The notes beneath the pieces are model-generated. The model ran no database searches. It saw nothing but the letters and a program-made list of their open reading frames with translations, and was not told the origin of the DNA. A DNA stretch of 9,432 nt from Firmicutes bacterium UBA3871 (GTDB lineage Bacteria > Bacillota > Clostridia > Peptostreptococcales > Anaerovoracaceae): contig DGGP01000116.1 of the NCBI GenBank assembly GCA_002392265.1, positions 1-9,432 of the forward strand, given 5' to 3'. Positions 1 through 5,494 of the stretch are shown here, one piece after another. A program made the position numbers and the translations under genes. Position 1 is the stretch's first letter. Every line of letters starts with the position of its first letter.

Positions 1-446
1 TCCACGCTGTTGTACTCATTCCGGATTTCCAGCTTTCAACAGAGCTTTCCAGAAGCGTGCTGCCAAAGAGCCTGGATTACAAGAGTGCGATTTACAATAT
101 TTCACACGGAGCAGTTCTTTTAAAGGCGATGGAGCTGGGAGACGAAAAGCTGATCGATGCGGCTCTCAGAGACAGACTTCATCAGGAATACAGAAAGGGA
201 CTCATTCCGGGCTATGAGACTGCTGAAAAGGCGGCTCGCGAAATCGGCATAATTACATACTGTCTATCGGGTGCGGGTCCTACTCAGCTGGCGCTTTTAA
301 AGGGTGACAGCAAGGCTTTCGCAGAAAAGCTCAGAGAAAAAACAAAGGAGGAGCTGCCGGGATGGACCATCATGGCAGTCGATGTGGATAACGAAGGTGT
401 AGTGAGTGATTTAATCGAAAAGAGGGTAAATAATGATTGTACTTGA
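1..446 (+). CDS. thrB: Homoserine kinase, 3' part (cut by window start)
   Basis: This is the C-terminal 147 residues of a GHMP-family kinase; the reading frame begins at base 3. Homoserine kinase phosphorylates L-homoserine to O-phosphohomoserine with ATP, in the cytosolic threonine branch of aspartate-family synthesis. The stretch LIPDFQLST, then the conserved RSVLP turn and YNISHGAVLL, is typical of ThrB rather than other GHMP kinases. The third GHMP motif is present as LSGAGPTQLAL (DNA about 268-300), a glycine-rich loop that closes over the nucleotide. The end of the protein looks complete, with the usual short C-terminal helix. The 3' end overlaps the MgtC-family gene by 14 bases, so the two are probably co-transcribed and translationally coupled. 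The N-terminal half, which carries the ATP-binding PxxxGLGSS motif, lies outside the window. Confidence 0.88.
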   Translation, partial: HAVVLIPDFQLSTELSRSVLPKSLDYKSAIYNISHGAVLLKAMELGDEKLIDAALRDRLHQEYRKGLIPGYETAEKAAREIGIITYCLSGAGPTQLALLKGDSKAFAEKLREKTKEELPGWTIMAVDVDNEGVVSDLIEKRVNNDCT

Positions 447-1152
447 CATTATTAACGCAGCATTCGACAGAATGAGCATTATCTTTGGAGGCACGGACTT
501 TCTGGCTGTGCTTTTCAAGCTGATACTTGCGACACTGCTCAGCGGGTGCATAGGTCTCGAAAGGGGCGTACACAGGCAGAATGCGGGCTTTAGAACTTAT
601 ATACTTGTCTGCATAGGCGCATGTATCGCCATGATGACAAATCAGTACATAGTAGAGTATATCAGCGGCACAGCAGACCCCGCCAGACTCGGCGCGCAGG
701 TAATCACAGGCGTCGGCTTCCTCGGAGCGGGGACGATAGTGCTTGCGGGAAGGCATGTCGTGGGGCTTACGACAGCGGCGGGCCTTTGGGCGAGTGCTTG
801 TCTGGGGCTGGCGATAGGCATAGGCTACTTTTCGGCCGCAATCATCGCAGCGGTGCTGATTTTGGTCGTACTGGCATTTCTGCCAAAGCTTGAAGACAGA
901 GTGCTAAAGGAGAGCAAGCTCTATACTATGCACATTGAGCTTCAGGACGCACGCAGCTTCAAGGGCTACATTGCGAGCCTGAAAGAGGCAAAAATCAATA
1001 TCAGAAAGACTACAATCAGCAAGACACCACCGCTTGTGGCAGGCGGCATCAGCTTCAGAGTAATGCTCGAGAGGCCTGATGACATGACCGGAGATGAGCT
1101 GATGCACATATTAAACGATTACGAAGGTTTGTATATACTTGAGGAGCTTTGA
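433..1152 (+). CDS. MgtC/SapB family membrane protein
   Basis: 239-residue inner-membrane protein of the MgtC/SapB family. Members are linked to magnesium limitation, acid survival and, in pathogens, control of the F-type ATPase; the biochemical role in Clostridia is not settled. The N-terminal 150 residues hold about four to five hydrophobic helices and all family motifs: GLERGVHRQNAGFRT (41-55), the ARLGAQVITGVGFLGAGTIV segment (84-103) and GLTTAAGLWASACLG (111-125). Residues 160-239 form a soluble ACT-like tail, as in full-length MgtC proteins, so the gene is not truncated. The ATG start has AGAGGG six bases upstream (421-426) and lies inside the thrB coding end. The stop at 1150-1152 is three bases before the next gene's ATG. 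No magnesium-responsive leader is possible upstream because the gene starts within thrB. Family assignment is firm, function inferred. Confidence 0.9.
   Translation: MIVLDIINAAFDRMSIIFGGTDFLAVLFKLILATLLSGCIGLERGVHRQNAGFRTYILVCIGACIAMMTNQYIVEYISGTADPARLGAQVITGVGFLGAGTIVLAGRHVVGLTTAAGLWASACLGLAIGIGYFSAAIIAAVLILVVLAFLPKLEDRVLKESKLYTMHIELQDARSFKGYIASLKEAKINIRKTTISKTPPLVAGGISFRVMLERPDDMTGDELMHILNDYEGLYILEEL
1142..1146 (+). promoter_or_regulatory. Ribosome binding site deciding the Fic-like start
   Basis: AGGAG lies inside the last codons of the MgtC-family gene, eight bases before ATG 1155. An alternative TTG start at 1149 would leave only two bases of spacing, so the ATG is preferred. Confidence 0.6.
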
Positions 1153-1154
1153 TA

Positions 1155-1892
1155 ATGTATAGGGAAATACGCAGGAAAAAAGCAATGCTCGAGGCGAGAG
1201 TGCCTTTTGCACCCGGTGTGGTTAATGCAATATCCGAGATGAATCTCGAGGATATGATATTTACAACCCTGAGACTTTCGGGTTCCCCGCTTTCCAGAGA
1301 AAGTACCCGCGATATGTTAAAGGGAAACGTGGTCAGGGAGGCGACCGTTCATGAGCATATCATGCTCGAAAGATACAGGAGACTGCAGGAGGAAATGACC
1401 GATTTGTCGGAAATGAAAAGCTCTCTTAATCTGCGCACTCTGCTCAGGCTTTATTCAATTCTGACAGAGGATGCCGGTGCGGATGTCTACAGAAAGGATA
1501 ATCCTGTTATTTACGAGCTTTCCTATACACCGCCTCATTTTCTCGATGTGCCCGAGCAGATGGACATACTGATGAAGTGGATGGCACGTGAAAACGACGA
1601 TGAGTTTGGCGGAAACGAGCTGTTAAAGGCTGCGCATTTTCACTGCCGCCTGATCGAAATCTTTCCATTTGACGAGGTCAGCAGCGAGATGGCGAGAATC
1701 GGGCTATATTACTACATGATGTCAAAGGGATATCCTGTATTTACCTTTAATTTCAGCGAAAGCGAATACAACAAGGCCATCGAGACTTATCTGAAAAAAG
1801 AAGACATAGGCCCACTTTACAGCGGACTGGAAAGATCTCTTTTCAACAAGCTCGACATGATGGTCATGATGACAACGGGAGAACAGAACTAA
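1155..1892 (+). CDS. Fic-fold protein with degenerate active site (probable pseudoenzyme)
   Basis: 245 residues from ATG 1155, chosen over an in-frame TTG at 1149 because AGGAG (1142-1146) lies eight bases before the ATG and only two before the TTG. The architecture matches two-domain Fic proteins. Residues 34-60 resemble the inhibitory-helix region followed by a LSRESTRDMLKG stretch (the usual LT.EET..LLEG). YTPPHFLDVPEQM (124-136) matches the flap region that precedes the Fic core, and AAHFHCRLIEIFPF (159-172) aligns without gaps to the core helix of active Fic enzymes. However, the catalytic motif HPFx[D/E]GNGRxxR reads FPFDEVSSEMAR: His becomes Phe170, and the GNGR anion loop becomes V175-S-S-E178; only PF, one acidic residue and the last Arg181 remain. 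The inhibitory (S/T)xxxE(G/N) motif reads TLRLSG, with the Glu replaced by Ser42. AMPylation activity is therefore unlikely. The frame is intact and packed within an operon, so it is probably a maintained protein with a binding or scaffold role. Function unknown. Confidence 0.75.
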   Translation: MYREIRRKKAMLEARVPFAPGVVNAISEMNLEDMIFTTLRLSGSPLSRESTRDMLKGNVVREATVHEHIMLERYRRLQEEMTDLSEMKSSLNLRTLLRLYSILTEDAGADVYRKDNPVIYELSYTPPHFLDVPEQMDILMKWMARENDDEFGGNELLKAAHFHCRLIEIFPFDEVSSEMARIGLYYYMMSKGYPVFTFNFSESEYNKAIETYLKKEDIGPLYSGLERSLFNKLDMMVMMTTGEQN

Positions 1893-2888
1893 GTGAATTA
1901 CGATAAGTTAAAAATGCTGCTCAAAGATCAGCTCGGTGAGGATGCAGTTATAGAAAATGCGGATATGAGGGATTATACCTCCTTTAGAGCGGGCGGACGG
2001 GCAAATCTTTTGGTTATACCGGAAACGCTCGAGGAGCTGCGGTATACGCTCTACATGCTCGGCAGAGCATCTGCGGACTGCAATACCTGCGGCGGATGCT
2101 CGGGCTGCGGCGGATGCTCGAGCTGCGAAAGCCCTGCCGAAGAAATCCCATACATGGTTATCGGAAACGGCAGCAACATTTTAGTCAGAGACGGCGGCTA
2201 TGAGGGCGTTTTGGTACGCCTCGGAGACGGCTTTGACTACGCAAATGCGGAGCCGGACGGAAGCCTCACGGCTGGAGGCGCTGCTCTGCTTCGTACGGTG
2301 GCAGTAGCAGCGGCAAATGCGGAGCTTACAGGCTTTGAATTTGCAAGCGGAATACCCGGCAGCGTAGGCGGTGCTTGCTTTATGAATGCAGGTGCTTACG
2401 GCGGTGAAATGAAGGATGTGCTGACGGAGGTTATCACCATTTCAAAGGACGGCAGCGTTGAAAGACTGGTACCTGCTAATGAGCTGGAGCTCGGATACCG
2501 CACCAGTGCGCTTGAAAAAAGCGGAGACATTGTGGTAAAGGCAAAGTTTATGCTCAAAAAAGGTAGCAGGGAAGAGATAGAAAATACGATGAAGGAGCTT
2601 CGGAGGAAGCGCAACGAAAAGCAGCCTGTGAACCTGCCGAGTGCGGGGAGCTTTTTCAAAAGGCCGGAAGGGCATTTTGCCGGGGCATTGATTGAAGAAG
2701 CAGGGTTAAAGGGTTTGTCGGTGGGCGGAGCCAGAGTTTCGCCTCTGCATGCGGGCTTCATAGTCAATGAAGGCGGTGCTACGGGCAGAGACATAGAAGC
2801 GCTGATGCGCCTCGTACAGAATACGGTAGAGGCAAAGACCGGAATAAGGCTTCTGCCCGAAGTGAGAATCATCGGACGGGAGAAATAA
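1893..2888 (+). CDS. murB: UDP-N-acetylenolpyruvoylglucosamine reductase with cysteine-array insert
   Basis: 331-residue cytosolic flavoenzyme that reduces UDP-GlcNAc-enolpyruvate to UDP-MurNAc with NADPH, the second committed step of peptidoglycan precursor synthesis. The FAD domain shows TSFRAGGRA (29-37), IGNGSNILVRD (90-100) and SGIPGSVGGACFMNAGAYGGE (152-172). The substrate side shows GYRTS with Arg203, AGSFFKRP with the catalytic Ser253, and the C-terminal LPEVR with Glu323. There is no Tyr loop of the E. coli type, so it is a type II MurB. The start is GTG at 1893, immediately after the previous stop; GGGAG (1877-1881) is 11 bases upstream, a rather long spacing. The odd feature is an insert at residues 61-82, between the first helix and the GNGSN strand, with six cysteines at exact intervals of three (63, 66, 69, 72, 75, 78). 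Ordinary MurB proteins have a short loop there. All catalytic residues remain, so activity is expected. Confidence 0.95.
   Translation: MNYDKLKMLLKDQLGEDAVIENADMRDYTSFRAGGRANLLVIPETLEELRYTLYMLGRASADCNTCGGCSGCGGCSSCESPAEEIPYMVIGNGSNILVRDGGYEGVLVRLGDGFDYANAEPDGSLTAGGAALLRTVAVAAANAELTGFEFASGIPGSVGGACFMNAGAYGGEMKDVLTEVITISKDGSVERLVPANELELGYRTSALEKSGDIVVKAKFMLKKGSREEIENTMKELRRKRNEKQPVNLPSAGSFFKRPEGHFAGALIEEAGLKGLSVGGARVSPLHAGFIVNEGGATGRDIEALMRLVQNTVEAKTGIRLLPEVRIIGREK
2088..2123 (+). repeat. 18-bp tandem duplication encoding CGGCS(G/S) in murB
   Basis: Two adjacent 18-base copies, 2088-2105 and 2106-2123, differ only at their last codon (GGC versus AGC, one base, 17 of 18 identical). Each encodes Cys-Gly-Gly-Cys-Ser-Gly/Ser. 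A flanking TGC on the 3' side (2124-2126) and another Cys codon at 2079-2081 extend the array to six CxxC-spaced cysteines. The near identity at silent positions suggests a recent slippage or duplication event. Confidence 0.85.
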
Positions 2889-3661
2889 TGATTACGAAAA
2901 ATACGAAAATAAAGTTCAGCGGTTATGAGTATGAAGGATATCGCATGATATGGGATATTCACACGCACACAACCTACAGCCACGGGAAAGGCACGATAGA
3001 GGAAAACGTGAATGCGGCTCTGGCGCTCGGGCTCGAGGAAATTGCGATTACCGATCACGGTCCGGGGCATCTGACCTACGGTATAGATAAAGCTCTGATT
3101 CCCGAAATGCGTGCGGAAATCGACAGGCTTCAGGCGCTTCATCCGGAAATCCGAATCAGGCTCGGTGTTGAGGCGAATGTCACAGCGGTGGGCAATCACC
3201 TGGATATAGCACCAAAGGAGTTTGCCGACTACGATTATGTGCATGCGGGATATCATTACGGCATCAGAAACGGAAACTGCATGAAGAATTTCATGAACTG
3301 GTCGCTTCCGGGAAATCTCTGGGGCAAGGAGCTGCTTTTGGCAAATACGGAGATGACTGTGGCCGCGCTGTACGAAAACAATATAAAGATACTGACCCAT
3401 CCCGGCGACAAGGGACCTTTTGATATGCACGCTCTGGCAAAGGCGTGTGAGGAAACGGACACACTGATGGAAATCAGCACATGGCACAGTCATTTAACTG
3501 AAGATGAGCTTTTAATCTGCAAGAAATATGATGTAAAGTTTGTTATTTCCAGCGATGCGCACGTACCCGGCAGAGTCGGAGACGCGGCGGTTGCAATAAA
3601 GAGAGCTTTCAAGGCGGGAATAGATCCCGAAAGGATAGTAAACATCAAAAAATTTAAGTAG
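2888..3661 (+). CDS. PHP-domain metal-dependent phosphoesterase
   Basis: 257-residue PHP (polymerase and histidinol phosphatase) domain protein, probably a cytosolic phosphatase or phosphodiesterase; the substrate is unknown. A trinuclear metal site is visible: DIHTHTTYSHG (H25, H27, H32), ITDHG (D56, H57), GVEANV (E95), VHAGYH (H119, H123), THPGD (H171) and SSDAH (D223, H225). All ligands of the fold appear present, so it should be an active enzyme. ATG 2888 overlaps the murB stop by one base (TAATG), with GGGAG five bases upstream. A second in-frame ATG at 2945 has GAAGGA six bases upstream and would start the protein at MIWDIHTHT, closer to the usual beginning of these proteins, so the true N-terminus may be 19 residues shorter. 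A PHP gene between murB and rapZ is a recurrent arrangement in Clostridia, which suggests a link with cell-wall or central metabolism. Confidence 0.88.
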   Translation: MITKNTKIKFSGYEYEGYRMIWDIHTHTTYSHGKGTIEENVNAALALGLEEIAITDHGPGHLTYGIDKALIPEMRAEIDRLQALHPEIRIRLGVEANVTAVGNHLDIAPKEFADYDYVHAGYHYGIRNGNCMKNFMNWSLPGNLWGKELLLANTEMTVAALYENNIKILTHPGDKGPFDMHALAKACEETDTLMEISTWHSHLTEDELLICKKYDVKFVISSDAHVPGRVGDAAVAIKRAFKAGIDPERIVNIKKFK

Positions 3662-3688
3662 CTGTGATTTGAAAAGAAAGGAAGAACG

Positions 3689-4546
3689 ATGAAAGTTGTT
3701 ATCGTAACCGGACTGTCCGGAGCAGGCAAAACCCAGGCAATCAACTGCCTGGAGGATATGGGATATTACTGCATAGACAATATGCCGCCTGCGCTCATCG
3801 GCAATTTCATGGAGCTGCTCGATGCAGGTTCGATGCAGGGTGAGATTGAAAAGGTGGCGCTGGTAATAGATGTGCGCGCCGGTGCGTTCTTCGCAAATGC
3901 TGACGACATTATAGCGGGACTTAAGCGTGCGGGATCCGATTCAAAGCTGATTTTCCTCGAAGCTAGCAACGAGGTTCTGGTTCGCAGATATAACGAAACC
4001 AGACGCAGTCATCCTCTTTCGGATTCGGGCAGCCCGTTAAAGGGCATCGAAAAAGAAAAGGCGATGATGGAGCCTGTAAGAAAGCTGGCGGATATTATTA
4101 TAGATACATCCGGCATGAAGTCGAGCAGGCTGAAGCAGGAAATCCGCAATTTCATTGCAGGCGGAGCCACCGTGGACAACTTTGTAATAAATATTACCTC
4201 GTTCGGATTCAAGCGCGGAATCCCGCAGGAAGCGGATTTTATTTTCGATGTGCGCTTTATACCGAATCCTTTCTATGTTGCCAGCATGAAAAAGCTGACG
4301 GGAAACAACAAAAAGGTGCAGAATTATGTGCTGAAATTCCCTGAGACAAAGGAATTTATCGAAACTCTGGATAAAATGATAACAGACATGATCCCATGCT
4401 ATATACGCGAGGGAAAGTATCATCTGAACATAGCATTCGGCTGCACGGGCGGCCAGCACAGATCCGTAAGCCTAGCAAACGTATTTGCGGAGAGATTCAA
4501 CAGGGAGGGCATGCATGTGACACTCACGCACAGGGAACTTGAATAG
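3689..4546 (+). CDS. rapZ: RapZ/YvcJ nucleotide-binding protein
   Basis: 285 residues, full length for the family. In E. coli RapZ is an RNase adapter that delivers the small RNA GlmZ to RNase E and so controls GlcN6P synthase. In Bacillus the homologue YvcJ binds and hydrolyses nucleotides and affects competence; the Clostridia role is not established. Walker A is GLSGAGKT (8-15), followed by the conserved YYCIDNMPP (26-34). A Walker B-like strand VALVIDVRAG is at 56-65, YNETRRSHPL at 101-110, and FGFKRGIP..AD..FDVRF at 172-190. The C-terminal sensor-like motif GCTGGQHRSV (251-260) begins the conserved end. The start has AAAGGAAG just upstream (3677-3684) after a 27-base gap from the PHP gene. 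It closes the first operon, but no terminator follows, so read-through into kce is possible. Confidence 0.95.
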   Translation: MKVVIVTGLSGAGKTQAINCLEDMGYYCIDNMPPALIGNFMELLDAGSMQGEIEKVALVIDVRAGAFFANADDIIAGLKRAGSDSKLIFLEASNEVLVRRYNETRRSHPLSDSGSPLKGIEKEKAMMEPVRKLADIIIDTSGMKSSRLKQEIRNFIAGGATVDNFVINITSFGFKRGIPQEADFIFDVRFIPNPFYVASMKKLTGNNKKVQNYVLKFPETKEFIETLDKMITDMIPCYIREGKYHLNIAFGCTGGQHRSVSLANVFAERFNREGMHVTLTHRELE

Positions 4547-4556
4547 CGATGTTTGT

Positions 4557-4586
4557 TTGACACATCCTTTCCTGCTATGATATACT
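4557..4586 (+). promoter_or_regulatory. Strong sigma-A type promoter with extended -10, upstream of kce
   Basis: TTGACA (4557-4562) is separated by 18 bases from TATACT (4581-4586), which is preceded by TG at 4578-4579, giving an extended -10 (TGATATACT). Transcription would start near 4593, leaving a leader of about 50 bases before the kce ATG. It is the best promoter match in the window and lies only 10 bases after the rapZ stop. Confidence 0.75.
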
Positions 4587-4591
4587 TGAAT

Positions 4592-4607
4592 TTAGCTGAC
4601 AAGCTAA
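4592..4607 (+). other. Short hairpin at predicted 5' end of kce mRNA
   Basis: TTAGCT (4592-4597) and AGCTAA (4602-4607) form a six-base-pair stem with the tetraloop GACA. It falls at the predicted transcription start, where 5' stems can protect mRNAs from decay. It is AU-rich and short and has no T-tract, so it is not a terminator. A chance occurrence is possible. Confidence 0.35.
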
Positions 4608-4633
4608 TATCAAGCAACTAATGATTTATGAAA

Positions 4634-4639
4634 AAGGAG
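4634..4639 (+). promoter_or_regulatory. kce: Ribosome binding site deciding the kce start
   Basis: AAGGAG lies six bases before ATG 4646 and three before ATG 4643. An in-frame ATG at 4628 is upstream of the site and would place it inside the gene. With 4646 the protein begins MEKLIISA, the usual family N-terminus. Confidence 0.7.
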
Positions 4640-4645
4640 ATAATG

Positions 4646-5473
4646 ATGGAAAAACTGATTATCAGCGCATGTATTTGCGGAGCCGAAGTAACTAAAGAGA
4701 ACAATCCTGCAGTTCCTTACACTGTAGAAGAAATGGTAAGAGAAGCAAAGTCCGCTTATGAAGCAGGCGCAGCACTCATCCACCTTCACGTAAGATGGGA
4801 CGACGGTACACCTACACAGGACAAGGGCAGATTCCAGGAAGTAGTTGATGCTATCCGCAAAGAGTGCCCGGATGTTATTATTCAGCCTAGCACAGGCGGT
4901 GCGGTAGGTATGACAGACCTTGAAAGACTTCAGTCAACAGAAATCACTCCGACACCTGAAATGGCTACTCTCGACTGCGGAACATGCAATTTCGGCGGAG
5001 ACGAGATTTTTATCAATACAGACAACACAATCAACAACTTTGGCGATATCATGAAGGAAAGAGGCATCAAGCCTGAATGTGAAGTATTCGACAAGGGTAT
5101 GATTGACCTCGCATTAAAGGCAGCAAAGAAGGGCCATATCGATTATCCGATCCACTTTGACTTCGTTCTCGGCGTACAGATGACTGCAACTCCGAGAGAC
5201 CTCGTATTCATGGCAACAAGCGTTCCTGCAGGCTCAACATGGACTGCAACAGGTATCGGCAAGAACTGCTGGGATATCGTAGCAACTACAATCGCACTCG
5301 GCGGACACGTTCGTGTAGGTTTTGAAGACAACGTATACATGAGCAAGGGCGTTCTGGCAAAGTCAAACGGCGAAATGGTAGAGAGAGTAGTTCAGATTGC
5401 AAAGCTGATGAACAGAGAAATCGCAACTCCTGCAGAAGCAAGAGAAATTCTCGGCCTGAAGCCTTTAAAGTAA
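4646..5473 (+). CDS. kce: 3-keto-5-aminohexanoate cleavage enzyme / BKACE family (DUF849)
   Basis: 275-residue TIM-barrel enzyme of the beta-keto acid cleavage (BKACE, former DUF849) family. Kce condenses 3-keto-5-aminohexanoate with acetyl-CoA to give 3-aminobutyryl-CoA and acetoacetate in anaerobic lysine fermentation; other BKACE members use different beta-keto acids. The zinc-binding HLH (His46, His48) follows AGAALI; ICGAE carries Glu14, PSTGG carries Ser82, and the C-terminal GHVRVGFED (220-228) supplies Arg223, Glu227 and Asp228, matching the family's zinc and substrate region. It strongly resembles true Kce, but no other lysine-fermentation gene (kamA, kamDE, kdd, kal) is in the window, so the substrate is not proven. 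It has its own strong promoter, and its codons (AGA, GTA, ACA, GCA, AAC, TAC) differ from the GCG/GGC/CTC-rich neighbours, as expected for high expression or a different origin. It sits between rapZ and whiA, where yvcK is usual. Confidence 0.85.
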   Translation: MEKLIISACICGAEVTKENNPAVPYTVEEMVREAKSAYEAGAALIHLHVRWDDGTPTQDKGRFQEVVDAIRKECPDVIIQPSTGGAVGMTDLERLQSTEITPTPEMATLDCGTCNFGGDEIFINTDNTINNFGDIMKERGIKPECEVFDKGMIDLALKAAKKGHIDYPIHFDFVLGVQMTATPRDLVFMATSVPAGSTWTATGIGKNCWDIVATTIALGGHVRVGFEDNVYMSKGVLAKSNGEMVERVVQIAKLMNREIATPAEAREILGLKPLK

Positions 5474-5494
5474 GAAATTACAATAATTTAACAG

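Noticed and set aside
621..893. 90-codon plus-strand frame within the MgtC-family gene
   Set aside because: It is out of frame with all MgtC motifs and gives an Arg/Gly-rich product typical of a shifted GC-rich frame.
1149..1154. TTG start two codons upstream for the Fic-like protein
   Set aside because: The ribosome site AGGAG would be only two bases from the TTG; the ATG at 1155 has normal spacing.
1155..1892. Reading the Fic-like gene as a broken pseudogene
   Set aside because: The frame is continuous and full length, has a good ribosome site and is tightly packed with its neighbours; only the active-site residues are substituted.
2396..3493. 365-codon open frame on the minus strand across murB and the PHP gene
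   Set aside because: It lies antisense to two clearly recognised enzymes, its product is a low-quality mix of Ser/Arg/Phe runs with no motif, and no ribosome site or promoter was seen. It is a by-product of codon use on the other strand.
4576..4581. TATGAT as the -10 box of the kce promoter
   Set aside because: The spacing from TTGACA would be 13 bases, too short; TATACT at 18 bases with an upstream TG fits better.
4628..4645. ATG 4628 as start of kce
   Set aside because: The AAGGAG site lies downstream of this ATG, and the family N-terminus corresponds to ATG 4646.
4547..4645. Riboswitch or attenuator in the kce leader
   Set aside because: The leader is only about 50 bases after the predicted start and holds only one short AU-rich hairpin; no terminator-like alternative fold is visible.
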